Numbered from the stretch's first letter, positions 1 to 8,670 are shown. The stretch: 34,416 nucleotides of DNA from a virus (IMGVR_UViG_3300025889_000456:1-34416); one strand, 5' to 3'. Notes: generated by a model not told the origin, from the letters alone. Numbers and translations are program-made.

Positions 1-1044
1 CGCCTGTCCCGTATCACCAATGCTGTCCACATACAGGTTCGCCCAACGCACGCTCGTTGTGCCCAGATCGTCCGTAGAGTCGGTATCACTAACAATATTG
101 CCACCAGACGTTACGCCGCCCGTAGCCGTAGTAAGCCCCGTTACATCTAAAGTAGAAGAAATAGTTTGTGCGCCCGTAACATCAACTCCACCATCATCGA
201 CACTAAATATAGCACTGCCCGATTCGTCTACGTAAAACGTAAACTTACCATGATCAGCAGTAGCTGAAGCGGTATATGAAGTAAAGCGAACTTCTTCTGC
301 TGTCTTATTTGCAGCACCGTTTAAAACAGAAATACCAATACGCTCTGTAGCACTCGTACCAATACTGATACTTGTATCTGCATTGTTATTGTCATCATAT
401 AGCGTAACATCGCCAGCTGTTAGCGTAATCGCATTTGTTCCAGCGGTAATAGTCAGCGCCTGTCCAGTATCACCAATACTGTCTACGTATAGGTTAGCCC
501 ACCTAACAGAGGTCGTACCAAGATCATCGGTACTATCTGTGTCAGAAATGACATTGCCGCCAGAAGTCAATGCATCAACGACTGTCGTACCGCCAGCAAT
601 CGTTAGCGTATTGGCCGCATGAGTAATCGTAACATCTGCGGAGTTGTAATCGAAGATATGTCCAGAAGGAAGGTTCGTTGTCGTTGCAGCTATAGTAAGA
701 TCTTGGCCCGTATCGCCAATAGAGTCTACGTATAGATTGGCCCAACGAACAGAAGCACTGCCCAAATTATCAGTAGAATCAGTATCACTAATGATGTTTC
801 CACCACTAGTCATTCCTGCGCTAGCTGTAATTGAAGCTGAAAAAGTTTTTGCACCTGTAATAGTTTGCGTTTGCTGCTTTACAACAATACCATCAATGGA
901 GCTATAATCAACATTGTTTTCGTCAATATTAGCGCCTTCAACGAAATCTTTTATATTTGTTATCCACCCATTTAGCGGTGCGGCTATAATGTCAGCACCA
1001 GCAACAGGCAGTGTAGAAGACGCAGGAACTGTTACGCTTGCCAT
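1..1044 (-). CDS. Repeat-built tail fibre-like structural protein (C-terminus outside window)
   Basis: The frame is open from an ATG at 1044 to the window edge (348 codons), preceded by AGGAAAG. After an N-terminal segment beginning MASVTVPASS, the protein is built from a module of about 33 residues containing DSTDxLGxxSVRWANLYVDS followed by IGDTGQ. Three copies are visible, encoded at about 711-809, 469-565 and 10-108. Glycine-, threonine- and serine-rich beta sequence links them. Such modules are common in phage tail fibres and often lead to a C-terminal chaperone domain, which would lie beyond the edge. It is the last visible gene of the late operon, 9 bp after the preceding gene. Host-receptor binding is an inference from architecture and position. 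The repeats are better conserved in protein than in DNA, so they are not recent copies. Confidence 0.8.
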   Translation of the reverse strand, partial: MASVTVPASSTLPVAGADIIAAPLNGWITNIKDFVEGANIDENNVDYSSIDGIVVKQQTQTITGAKTFSASITASAGMTSGGNIISDTDSTDNLGSASVRWANLYVDSIGDTGQDLTIAATTTNLPSGHIFDYNSADVTITHAANTLTIAGGTTVVDALTSGGNVISDTDSTDDLGTTSVRWANLYVDSIGDTGQALTITAGTNAITLTAGDVTLYDDNNNADTSISIGTSATERIGISVLNGAANKTAEEVRFTSYTASATADHGKFTFYVDESGSAIFSVDDGGVDVTGAQTISSTLDVTGLTTATGGVTSGGNIVSDTDSTDDLGTTSVRWANLYVDSIGDTGQA

Positions 1045-1053
1045 AATTCTTTC

Positions 1054-2649
1054 CTATGAAGGAGTGTTAGCGTCTGTATCATCTACAGTATAAAAAACTT
1101 GATAACCAACAAGCTTAACTGTAGAATTAGAAAAGACTTTTAGCTTTATGTTTTGAGCTGTTCTATTCACTCCCCACCTGCGGAAGTTATTTCCTATAAC
1201 AGGATATTCAATGCCAGAATCATACGTTTGACCTTCGTCGTATTGAAGGTCTGTTCCAAAGTCATCAAATGTTTTAGACTTTGGCAATCTTGCGTCTTCA
1301 TCTCTTATCATTTGCATTGTTATAGACTGTCTCCCAGCTCCAACATCTCTATAAAACAATACTATAGAATGTATAGTTTTATCAACTCCGGGATACCCCA
1401 AATCGTTTGGAGCCATTTCTATGCTCCAATCAATGCCTTCTCCATCGTCATCTGTTCCAGTATTTGCATTATAAATATAACCAGAAGCCTGTGATGCATG
1501 AAAGTCTTTTTCTGTCCCATTAGAGTCATATCGAGCAATCCAACTTAACTTATTGGAAGTATAGTCTTCAATAGAGATATCCCCTGTTTCCCAATCCCAA
1601 ACAAGAATTTTGTCATATCCGTTAGCAGAATTGTCTTTTGAAGCCAATAAAGTTCTGACTTGATGATCATCTTCTCTAGTTGTTGAAATTGCATATTGCA
1701 AACGACTTTGATTAAAAAGTCCTTTAAAATCAATGTTTTGCGTCACAATGCCAAATTGACCATCTGCCCTAACAACAAAAGCACCTTCTGTTGCAATGCC
1801 AAAAATAAAGTCTGGTCGAGCAATAAAAGAGGACCGTGCCACAGGATGAAAACCCTTTAAAGCACCTATCTGTTCATCTGGTATATATTCAATGTGTCCT
1901 GTCCGAAACTCCAATCGACCCGGATAAACACCATCAGACTTCATAACCCATAGCTTTTCCCAGCTATCTACCCCACCAACAATAGGCGCAGAACCAATAC
2001 CCCCAATCTCAAACCTGTTAGAATTTAGATATCGGGTTGTATCTACTCCAAACGTTCTTGTATCAATATCAGCCCACAAAATACGTGTAGACTGAAGCGT
2101 TCCACTAATAGTTGGAGCTAATACAACTAATGTATTTCTATGCTGAACAAGGTCTAAGCATTTAGTAAATTGAACAGAGTCAGCTGCAAAAGACAATGCT
2201 GCTGCATTTGAGGGGCTAGCAAAGTCACCATCCCATGTAAATGGAGCATCTATGCCATTTGTTCCAACAATCTTATCATCCAAAAACGCAAATGAATAAT
2301 GATCTAAGTTTGTTCCAGAAGGAGTTAATGCGCCTGTAATGTCATGTCTTGTAGTGCCATTGTCGGTAAAAATATACGATGGCGTGCAAAAAACTTTTTG
2401 AGTTCCAGCCTTAAAGCTTGCCTCTACAAAACCAACTACTGGCTCAGATCCAGTTATTTGCGTTGTGTTAAACTTATCTTTCCCCTTACGAGAAGCAGCA
2501 ATTTGCTGTTCGCTAAAATCTATATTAGTAACACCAATACAATGCTCTGGAGTAAGATTCTCATTTGGATAAATAAGACCATCTCTTAAGCCTCTCATCC
2601 TAAAGATAGGAGACTTTTTTAATCCTGTTAAATTTGTAGGATTTGGCAT
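1054..2649 (-). CDS. Putative tail or DNA-stabilisation protein
   Basis: The product has 531 aa and its ATG overlaps the stop of the preceding connector-like gene (TAATG). It begins MPNPTNLTGLKKSPIFRMRG and is beta-rich throughout with many Trp/Asp-Gly turns, for example DKILVWDWETGD and ESWEKLWVMKSDGVYPG-like strands, resembling a propeller or beta-hub. No signal peptide or membrane segment is seen. By position (after the connector, before the fibre) and length it is like the DNA-stabilisation and tail-hub proteins of short-tailed phages such as P22 gp10. That comparison is an inference from context, not a sequence match I can demonstrate. It is almost certainly a virion protein. Confidence 0.65.
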   Translation of the reverse strand: MPNPTNLTGLKKSPIFRMRGLRDGLIYPNENLTPEHCIGVTNIDFSEQQIAASRKGKDKFNTTQITGSEPVVGFVEASFKAGTQKVFCTPSYIFTDNGTTRHDITGALTPSGTNLDHYSFAFLDDKIVGTNGIDAPFTWDGDFASPSNAAALSFAADSVQFTKCLDLVQHRNTLVVLAPTISGTLQSTRILWADIDTRTFGVDTTRYLNSNRFEIGGIGSAPIVGGVDSWEKLWVMKSDGVYPGRLEFRTGHIEYIPDEQIGALKGFHPVARSSFIARPDFIFGIATEGAFVVRADGQFGIVTQNIDFKGLFNQSRLQYAISTTREDDHQVRTLLASKDNSANGYDKILVWDWETGDISIEDYTSNKLSWIARYDSNGTEKDFHASQASGYIYNANTGTDDDGEGIDWSIEMAPNDLGYPGVDKTIHSIVLFYRDVGAGRQSITMQMIRDEDARLPKSKTFDDFGTDLQYDEGQTYDSGIEYPVIGNNFRRWGVNRTAQNIKLKVFSNSTVKLVGYQVFYTVDDTDANTPS

Positions 2650-3638
2650 TATGACTCTACGGCGTTAGGTATTTTTCTAAAGTTTCCACGCTGTATATAG
2701 GGATTCGTTGCGTTTCTAAATTTACGATTACGAACACCCCGATGCTGCTTAAGCCCTAAAAACTTTTGTTTCCTATCGGTATACTTTTGCAAAGCTCTAG
2801 CTGCTGCGGCTTCTTTTCCTTTGCCAGCAAGCAACATGGACTGAGGGCCATAGATCAATAGATCGTGAAACATTTCTGGTATCTCTGGCCAATCGTCATC
2901 ATTTACTAGTGGAGGCTTATGAGCAAGACTTCTAACAACATATGTCTGTGCAGCAGCAGGTTCAGGCCAAAGCTCCCACCACTGATACGATGGACTATCC
3001 CCCCAATAAGGAGGAATAACAGAAAGCGTATTCCCATCAACGTCTTTTACAGTTACATTGCCCGTAAAAGTTTGGTTGTTTTGATTCTTTAAAACTATAC
3101 GTCTAATACCAATAGCATTACTTTCTGCGTCAAAGCTATTAGTGGTAGACACAGGGGTTGCTCCTGTAAAATCGACAACTTCCCTTGTGTCTACCCCACC
3201 AACCATGCCGTGTATTACTATCTGATAATTTGCACCTGTATCCGTAGCAGATGAAGATTCTACCGTTAAAGCCCCAGCTGTTGCTGGCTGTTTTTGTACG
3301 CCATACTCACCAATCCAGTATGCTTCTTCGGGCGCTCCAGTTTGAGTAGAGCCAGAATGCCTACGATCATAAGAGTGAGGACCATATAAATCTAATGGCC
3401 TATCATTTGAATCGTCTTCTATATTTAAAACATCAGCAACATATAAGGGCATTCCATATTTACTCTGACCACTTGCAACCGTCAAAGTAAACTCCCTACG
3501 CTCTAAATCAGTATTAGACTCAGAAAGAAGCTCCATGTAATGAAGATTAATAGACCTTTTAGCCATGTCTTGAAAATCATCACCATCCTCTTCAGACGCT
3601 AAAAGATTTAACTCTTTATAAATATCCTCATATGTCAT
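2649..3638 (-). CDS. Putative head-tail connector/adaptor protein
   Basis: The product has 329 aa and starts at ATG 3638 behind AAGGATAATATCA. The N-terminus MTYEDIYKELNLLASEEDGD to about residue 50 is helical, as in phage head-tail adaptors. Residues about 110-205 form a beta-rich insertion (VVDFTGATPVSTTNSFDAES and ITVKDVDGN-type strands) that looks like an immunoglobulin-like or decoration domain. The C-terminus is basic (FLGLKQHRGVRNRKFRN), suitable for contact with DNA or portal. It is followed without a gap by the tail/stabilisation protein. The adaptor role is an inference from the helical start, the basic tail and its place in the operon. Confidence 0.6.
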   Translation of the reverse strand: MTYEDIYKELNLLASEEDGDDFQDMAKRSINLHYMELLSESNTDLERREFTLTVASGQSKYGMPLYVADVLNIEDDSNDRPLDLYGPHSYDRRHSGSTQTGAPEEAYWIGEYGVQKQPATAGALTVESSSATDTGANYQIVIHGMVGGVDTREVVDFTGATPVSTTNSFDAESNAIGIRRIVLKNQNNQTFTGNVTVKDVDGNTLSVIPPYWGDSPSYQWWELWPEPAAAQTYVVRSLAHKPPLVNDDDWPEIPEMFHDLLIYGPQSMLLAGKGKEAAAARALQKYTDRKQKFLGLKQHRGVRNRKFRNATNPYIQRGNFRKIPNAVES

Positions 3639-3669
3639 TGATATTATCCTTAATAATGGATACTATGGC

Positions 3670-4497
3670 TTAAGTCTTAGACTCTTCCAACACTCCATCT
3701 TCAACCATCTTATCAAGATAGTTTGTTTTATCTTGCTCAAGCTCTTCTTTTGACAACGGCTCAATTTCATCCTTTTCAGCAGCATCCATTTCTATCATAG
3801 CTTTAATTTGCTCAGGACTATGTGACCGCAAAAGCTGCTCCATGACAGTAGATGGATCTAAAATGTTACCATTGCTTTGAGCTAATTGCTCTGGAGTATT
3901 TGTAACTTTGCCATCTGATTCTAGTCGATTCATTAGCTTTCCAAAAAACTGTTCCATAGAACTAAACATTTCTGCTTGCTCTTGGTTCTTTTGTCTTTCA
4001 TATGTTTCAGAAAGCTTTAACCTTGCTTCAGGTCCATTTGTAATCTTTGCTTCTGCTAAGCGAAAACCCCATTCTGTGTATCGGTCAAACTGAATACCTG
4101 TTGCTTCTTCTTCTAATTCAGCTTGGTCTTCAGACAACACGCGCATTGTCCTTGCATCAATGCACACAGTCTGCAAAGGTTCTCCCTCAAAAACCATGAT
4201 AATACCATCGTCAGTAGATATTCCAGAAACATCGTCATCCAAAAGGCGATCTTCAAGACCCAAAAGAGCTACCCTTGAATGCGTCACAAGAGTCTCTCTC
4301 CACTCTTTATGGCGAGTATCTGTAATCATTTCTGACTCAGCTTCATACTTTCTATATATAATCTTATCCTTGTCAGACTTAGAAAGAGGAAGCGGAACAC
4401 CAGTATCTAAACTATACTTGCCGCTTTTTATTTCTTTTTGCATCTGTTCAGTAATCGTGCTATCTATAGAAAGTGCTGGCCTTCTTTTACGCAACAT
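3670..4497 (-). CDS. Unknown virion-module protein, acidic helical
   Basis: The product has 275 aa and starts at ATG 4497 behind a strong AAGGAGG inside the recurring CCCCCCTCAAGGAG leader. I do not recognise a family. The N-terminus is basic (MLRKRRPALS). The rest is acidic and helical, with glutamine-rich stretches such as ETYERQKNQEQAEMFSSMEQ at about 160-185, and an acidic end with DKMVEDGVLEESKT. It lies between a beta-rich small protein and the connector-like gene, so an assembly or minor virion role is likely. There are no Cys motifs, no membrane segment and no catalytic signature. Confidence 0.7.
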   Translation of the reverse strand: MLRKRRPALSIDSTITEQMQKEIKSGKYSLDTGVPLPLSKSDKDKIIYRKYEAESEMITDTRHKEWRETLVTHSRVALLGLEDRLLDDDVSGISTDDGIIMVFEGEPLQTVCIDARTMRVLSEDQAELEEEATGIQFDRYTEWGFRLAEAKITNGPEARLKLSETYERQKNQEQAEMFSSMEQFFGKLMNRLESDGKVTNTPEQLAQSNGNILDPSTVMEQLLRSHSPEQIKAMIEMDAAEKDEIEPLSKEELEQDKTNYLDKMVEDGVLEESKT

Positions 4498-4505
4498 AAC
4501 AAAAT

Positions 4506-4520
4506 CCTCCTTGAGGGGGG
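4506..4520 (-). promoter_or_regulatory. Recurrent late-gene leader with Shine-Dalgarno, copy 1
   Basis: Read on the minus strand this is CCCCCCTCAAGGAGG, just before the ATG at 4497. Near-identical leaders precede the genes starting at 8170 and 10915. CCTC can pair with GAGG around an AAG loop, so the ribosome binding site may sit in a small hairpin. Confidence 0.6.
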
Positions 4521-4533
4521 TTTAAGGTATTCT

Positions 4534-4848
4534 TTAAGGAGCAGAATGCCCAAAGATAGTTACTTGGCAATCTGCGGTAGATGCAGTCAAAACGCCTTGA
4601 GCCGCATTACCCAAGCCAGTAGGTATTACTAATCCAGAAAAACCAAAAGTAAATCCTTCCACTGAAACATCTATTTTGCTTTCAAACAAAACATCTGTTC
4701 CATCTTTAATTTGAATTAAAGAATCTGCGTCAGTATGTCCAGCAATTCCTGTAACAATCCACTGACGATTTGCATCTGCGCCTTGCGATGCGGTTGCTCC
4801 GCTATTTGTTCCTGCTGCTGTTGCGCTCCAATAGGAATCACCAACCAT
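4534..4848 (-). CDS. Small beta-rich virion-like protein, paralogue of the 11856-12176 product
   Basis: The product has 104 aa and starts at ATG 4848 after ACGGAGATGATTTA. It shares a clear core with the product of 11856-12176: IAGHTDADSLIQIKDGTDVL here against IAGHTDKNSLVQIIDGTNVV there. Both precede an ID(V) strand, an IP turn and a terminal CxVxIxG strand. The pattern of short strands with no helices suggests a beta-sandwich decoration or head-fibre protein. It sits downstream of the glycosyltransferases, about 7 kb from its paralogue. The exact role is unknown. Confidence 0.75.
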   Translation of the reverse strand: MVGDSYWSATAAGTNSGATASQGADANRQWIVTGIAGHTDADSLIQIKDGTDVLFESKIDVSVEGFTFGFSGLVIPTGLGNAAQGVLTASTADCQVTIFGHSAP

Positions 4849-4894
4849 TAAATCATCTCCGTTTTTAAGGGAGGGATCATTTGCACAACCCCCT

Positions 4895-4913
4895 CAAAGA
4901 GTCGATCTCTTTG
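4895..4913 (-). other. Hairpin in the gap between glycosyltransferase and virion gene
   Basis: CAAAGAG and CTCTTTG pair perfectly (7 bp) around a 5-nt loop in the 95-bp gap 4849-4943. There is no U-tract after it on the minus transcript, where AGGGGGTTG follows, so it is more like a processing or stability hairpin than a standard terminator. Confidence 0.5.
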
Positions 4914-4943
4914 TAATTCGTATGCAAAATCACCCTCCCAAAA

Positions 4944-5855
4944 TCAATTATCTTGCTTTTTTACTCCAAAATCATCTAAAATCTTTTGGATTCTAAGGTC
5001 GTATGTGTGAAACTTTCTGGCATATTCCATGCCATTGTTAGCAATCTTCTCTCGCTCTGTTGGATTAGACAATGCCCATAGCCCTTTTTCTAGCAAGCTC
5101 TCTTTGCTATCATAGCCTAAGAAATGTTCGCCTTCTACAAATCCAAGCTCAACAATTCCTTCTACAGTGGTGTTTGTCAACAGGCTAGTTCCTGTAGATA
5201 GGATTTCAAAAAAGCGCATGTTTAGATCATTACGAATAGAAATGTTGTATCCTAACCTTGATCTAATATAAACAACTGCCATGTCTTCAAAAAAGCGATT
5301 AAACGCAAACCAATGGTTATTAAACCTAGAAAAAGCATAGTCTAACCATTCAGTTCTATTGTTTGACCCTTCCCCAGCACCTTGATTAATAAAGCCAACA
5401 AAGCCTATATCATATTGTTTTGAAAGACTTTGGCCTTTGGTATGCTGCTCTTTGTTGGGATGAGCCATCATTTCTTTTAGGTTTGGATGAGCCATAGGAT
5501 TGCAAGCAAGCGGTAGCCAACTTACATTTTTTATCCCATCTGCTCTCATTTTGCGAACACCTTCAAGCTGAGCGCAATAAACCTTATCAAACTGCTTTGC
5601 TTTCCAAAGACGATAGTCATATCCCAAGTGCGTATCTACGGCCCAATATGCGCTTGGGCCGGGACATTCCCACTTAATATCATCCCGACCATCGTCTACA
5701 TAAATATACAATTCCCTTTCGGGGATTTTTCCATCGGGTCTCCACCGATCTACCTTATCGCCCCATCCCAATTGATGTTTGCATGAATTGAAAGCAAGTG
5801 TAGCAGTTCCGTTGTTTCTTATATCCGAATTATAAACGAAAGAAATTTGAGACAT
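4944..5855 (-). CDS. GT-B type glycosyltransferase, CgeB-like
   Basis: The product has 303 aa and its ATG at 5855 overlaps the stop of the upstream gene (TAATG). The C-terminal third (about 211-295) has the look of the Glyco_trans_1_2 family found in CgeB-like proteins: NMRFFEILSTGTSLLTN, then EGEHFLGYDSKESLLEKG, then a helix with REKIANNGMEYARKFHTYD. The N-terminal half has the features of the first Rossmann domain (YDIGFVGFINQG; KVYCAQLEGVRKMRADG). The predicted reaction is transfer of a sugar from a nucleotide sugar in the cytoplasm. The acceptor is unknown. It ends a three-gene sugar-transfer block inside the virion operon, so a virion protein is the likely acceptor. Family call is from memory of motifs. 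Confidence 0.8.
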   Translation of the reverse strand: MSQISFVYNSDIRNNGTATLAFNSCKHQLGWGDKVDRWRPDGKIPERELYIYVDDGRDDIKWECPGPSAYWAVDTHLGYDYRLWKAKQFDKVYCAQLEGVRKMRADGIKNVSWLPLACNPMAHPNLKEMMAHPNKEQHTKGQSLSKQYDIGFVGFINQGAGEGSNNRTEWLDYAFSRFNNHWFAFNRFFEDMAVVYIRSRLGYNISIRNDLNMRFFEILSTGTSLLTNTTVEGIVELGFVEGEHFLGYDSKESLLEKGLWALSNPTEREKIANNGMEYARKFHTYDLRIQKILDDFGVKKQDN

Positions 5856-7141
5856 TAGACAACCTCCATTGCTTTTGCTTTAATTGCCATTGTCCCATGT
5901 ATGTTTTCGATTATTTCTTCCACTTCAAATCCGCATTTTTCTAAAAGAGACTGTGCAGACTTTGCATTATACGCATGAACGTGCGTATAATCTAGCAAAA
6001 TAGTTGGCAAATAATCATGGTTTGGCATTGTCAAAAGCAATGACCCAGAAGTCTTTAAAACCCTTTTCCATTCTTCTAATGCAGCAAATGGATCAACAAG
6101 ATGTTCTAATAAATGTGGAGCCATGATGTAATCAACACTTCCTGATTGCACAGGAAGATCATTTGCATCAGCAGTCGTGTCTAAGTTGGCTTCTGAAAGT
6201 TTTCGTCCTCCAGCACCTTGCTCTCCTTTTCTTGCAAGATCAAAGCCAAATGCCTCATAGTTTGCGCCTTTTGACCCACATCCCAAATTAAGTCCTTTTG
6301 TTCCTTTTAGTGGAAGCAAATGTTTTTCATACCAATTTTCTTCATACATTGGAACGCCATCAAACATCTTGTCCCAATATTCCTCTGTGTGCTGCTCTGC
6401 ATAACAGTACGTCCACTTACATGAAAAACAATTATTCCACGCTATAAAGCCATGCTTTTTAATAATGGCATTGCTTACAGCTTCTTGATGGTCTTGAGAA
6501 TCCCAATAACCCTTATGGACTCGCTGGCCCGTTTGCTGTCCTATGTGATGAAGGTAAGCTGTTCTGTCTGCAAAAAGCTTATACCCTTCTTTCATTAAGC
6601 GAATAGATAGGTCTAAGTCATCTCCACCCGGAAGACTTTCATCAAGACCCCCTATGCTTTTTAATAGGTCAGTTCTTGTTACCAAGCAAAATCCAATTAG
6701 CAGTGTTGTGTCTAAGCAAATTGGCAAATTGATATTAAAAAGATTTTGATTGCCAGCAACAAAGTTAGAGCATGGACCTACAGCTCCCACCTTTTCATCA
6801 TTAAAATGACGTATAAGCGTCCTCCAAAATACCTTAGACTCTGGAGGGAATACTACGTCATCGTTCATCATACAGAAAAAAGGTGTATCTGTATTTTCTA
6901 ATGCAAGATTTATAGACCCCATCCATTTAAGATTTGATCCGGGCTGCAATACTTCAACGCTTTTAAACCCTGTAGAAGAGCACAAGGATAAAATCTGTTC
7001 TTGGCTTTCTTTGCTACTTTCGTTATTGATTATAATTATTTTATATGGAAACTCTGTATTGGCTATTAGTGAATACAAAGACCATTGGAGCTGTTGATAA
7101 TTTTGAAATGTAGGGATTGCAATAGTTAGAAGAGGTGTCAT
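5855..7141 (-). CDS. Fusion of a GT2 glycosyltransferase and a SAM methyltransferase
   Basis: The product has 428 aa. Residues 1 to about 215 are a GT-A/GT2 domain: LLTIAIPTFQNYQQLQWSLY at the start, MNDDVVF (D94-D95, the metal/nucleotide-sugar site) and GGLDESLPGGDDLDLSIRLM at about 164-183, then a His pair at 198-199. A linker rich in Trp and Cys follows (about 230-275). Residues about 280-428 are a class I methyltransferase: GLNLGCGS at 283-290 (SAM loop), DLPVQSGSVDYIM at 328-340 and LLTMPNHDYLP at 369-379, as in Methyltransf_11 proteins. No frameshift separates the halves. It starts at ATG 7141, 1 nt after the preceding stop. A combined sugar-transfer and methyl-capping function is an inference. 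Confidence 0.88.
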   Translation of the reverse strand: MTPLLTIAIPTFQNYQQLQWSLYSLIANTEFPYKIIIINNESSKESQEQILSLCSSTGFKSVEVLQPGSNLKWMGSINLALENTDTPFFCMMNDDVVFPPESKVFWRTLIRHFNDEKVGAVGPCSNFVAGNQNLFNINLPICLDTTLLIGFCLVTRTDLLKSIGGLDESLPGGDDLDLSIRLMKEGYKLFADRTAYLHHIGQQTGQRVHKGYWDSQDHQEAVSNAIIKKHGFIAWNNCFSCKWTYCYAEQHTEEYWDKMFDGVPMYEENWYEKHLLPLKGTKGLNLGCGSKGANYEAFGFDLARKGEQGAGGRKLSEANLDTTADANDLPVQSGSVDYIMAPHLLEHLVDPFAALEEWKRVLKTSGSLLLTMPNHDYLPTILLDYTHVHAYNAKSAQSLLEKCGFEVEEIIENIHGTMAIKAKAMEVV

Positions 7142-7142
7142 A

Positions 7143-7976
7143 TCATTCCCCTTCTGCCTTATTGTAATGCCCTAAAAACCGATCATACGCACTTGGGTTT
7201 AACTCCCTATATCTTTTATGATATGTCTCATCGACCCAATGTGGCTCATATTTTTTATGCCTAGTCTTTGTTGCCGTATCAACATAACGCTGCACGTTAT
7301 ACTGATGGCATTTTGTGCAAAAGAAAAAATCTTCACCAGCTCCCGTAGACTCAAACCAAGGCTGCGGAACTTGCTTTAAGACCTCTCCTTGCATCATAAA
7401 AACGCCTGTGCCAAATGCTATTGCACCGCCAACGTCTTTATTAGTTATCAACTTATCCTGTGGATAATCCACCACTACTTCGCTTCGCATAAAACGCTGA
7501 CCAGTAGAATTTACATCATCCTTTATTGTCATAATAACAGGCTGATGCGGCTCTCTAGCAGCAAAAGCAAGAGCTGCTACAACGGGGACGTTGTGCCTAA
7601 ATAGCTTTAAAAAAGAGCTATTATCAAACAACATATCGTCATCCCACATCATTATGTAATCAGCATCCCACTGCAATGCCGTTTCACATATTAGCTCTCT
7701 TGCTTTTCCGGGCAATGACGTTCTAGAATAGTCAATTAGCCCTAACTCCAATTTGCCTAACCGCTGAAAATCCTCATCAGTAGGTTCGGCTAATCCACTT
7801 TCATCTGCTGGATCAATAGAAGGCCACTCTATTTTCCAATATGCTTCTTTGCCGATTGTCTGATAGACAATAGAACGAACTCTAAGCTCCGACAAATACA
7901 TAAAAAAATCTATGTGTTTTGCGTAGCACGCAACATCCGATCCATTATACCAAGGCATACCTATGGCTAGTTTCAT
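7143..7976 (-). CDS. GT-A fold glycosyltransferase-like protein
   Basis: The product has 277 aa. The chosen start is ATG 7976, whose ATGA overlaps the stop of the upstream gene and has GGGGTGG before it; a GTG three codons upstream is possible. MKLAIGMPWYNG begins a GT-A Rossmann strand, DADYIMMWDDDM at 105-115 gives the DxD metal site, and STGAGEDFFFCTKC at 210-223 with TRH at 238-240 fits the acceptor-side acid and metal-binding His of GT2-like enzymes. The reaction is sugar transfer from a nucleotide sugar. It is the first of three adjacent sugar-transfer genes downstream of the capsid genes. Confidence 0.78.
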   Translation of the reverse strand: MKLAIGMPWYNGSDVACYAKHIDFFMYLSELRVRSIVYQTIGKEAYWKIEWPSIDPADESGLAEPTDEDFQRLGKLELGLIDYSRTSLPGKARELICETALQWDADYIMMWDDDMLFDNSSFLKLFRHNVPVVAALAFAAREPHQPVIMTIKDDVNSTGQRFMRSEVVVDYPQDKLITNKDVGGAIAFGTGVFMMQGEVLKQVPQPWFESTGAGEDFFFCTKCHQYNVQRYVDTATKTRHKKYEPHWVDETYHKRYRELNPSAYDRFLGHYNKAEGE

Positions 7977-8170
7977 TTGATCCACCCCATTTTAAGTTTA
8001 AAAAACTCCCAAGTGCTGCCATTAATACAAAGAGAAAAACGATGACCATCATGCTTTCTTCGTATCTCTTGGGGTGAGTTGGACCAAAATAAACTACCAC
8101 AGCTACAGCGGTAGAGCCGACGATCTTTCGGATCGTTCGGCTCTACCAGCTTTCGCAAAAATGCTAACAT
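7973..8170 (-). CDS. Small zinc-knuckle-like protein
   Basis: The product has 65 aa and starts at ATG 8170 after AAGGAGTCTGCT, part of the recurrent leader. YRCSCGS at 21-26 and KHDGH at 39-43 give a C-x-C...H-x2-H set suited to one zinc ion. The protein is basic. It overlaps the next gene by 4 nt, so it is co-translated with the glycosyltransferase. Function unknown. Confidence 0.7.
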   Translation of the reverse strand: MLAFLRKLVEPNDPKDRRLYRCSCGSLFWSNSPQEIRRKHDGHRFSLCINGSTWEFFKLKMGWIK

Positions 8171-8176
8171 AGCAGA

Positions 8177-8190
8177 CTCCTTGAGGGGGG
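8177..8190 (-). promoter_or_regulatory. Recurrent late-gene leader with Shine-Dalgarno, copy 2
   Basis: The minus-strand sequence CCCCCCTCAAGGAG lies 6 nt before the ATG at 8170. On the minus strand it is preceded by a run of A, and it matches the copies before the genes starting at 4497 and 10915. Confidence 0.6.
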
Positions 8191-8202
8191 TTTTTTGTTT
8201 TC

Positions 8203-8670
8203 TTACAGAGCCCGAAGAAATACGTGGTCAGCGTAGTTAATCGTACCCAAAGAATGCAACGTTGCCGTTACCGTATCCAGTGCTACGACAGGGCCAAGAA
8301 GACCCTGCACAGCACCCGTCGATCCAAGGCCCACTGAACCAGTAGCGCCCGGACCTAGCGGATGTCCCGGAACAACAGTAACAGAACCAACAATACGATA
8401 AAGCAAAGCCGACTCATGGTAGCCATAAATCTGCACTTCGCCCACATCGTTGTTAGCTATGTCTTCGTTGGCAAGACCGACAAACGATCCCGGACCAGTA
8501 ACATAAGCATTGGCCGCTTGGCCTACTTCGTTACTGCCAACAGAAGTGCTATTTTTCGCAGTGGTAAACAAAAAGACGGGATAATGCGTCGTAATCGTTT
8601 GACCATCCACGTTAGTTACGTTCACCCAAACCTTTTCAGCGTCTGAGCGATTAACGGTCTGCATGATCAT
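8203..8670 (-). CDS. Putative capsid decoration protein
   Basis: The product has 155 aa and starts at ATG 8670 behind AGGAGCATTTAAC; an in-frame ATG two codons on is possible. It is beta-rich, with a glycine-rich turn region PGHPLGPGATGSVGLGSTGA at about 106-125. It is the second gene after the major capsid protein. No family is recognised with certainty. Position, composition and size suggest a decoration or head-fibre protein. Confidence 0.7.
   Translation of the reverse strand: MIMQTVNRSDAEKVWVNVTNVDGQTITTHYPVFLFTTAKNSTSVGSNEVGQAANAYVTGPGSFVGLANEDIANNDVGEVQIYGYHESALLYRIVGSVTVVPGHPLGPGATGSVGLGSTGAVQGLLGPVVALDTVTATLHSLGTINYADHVFLRAL

Noticed and set aside
1153-2589. Plus-strand frames of 81-113 codons
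   Set aside because: They lie wholly opposite the well-formed tail/stabilisation gene and have no ribosome sites.
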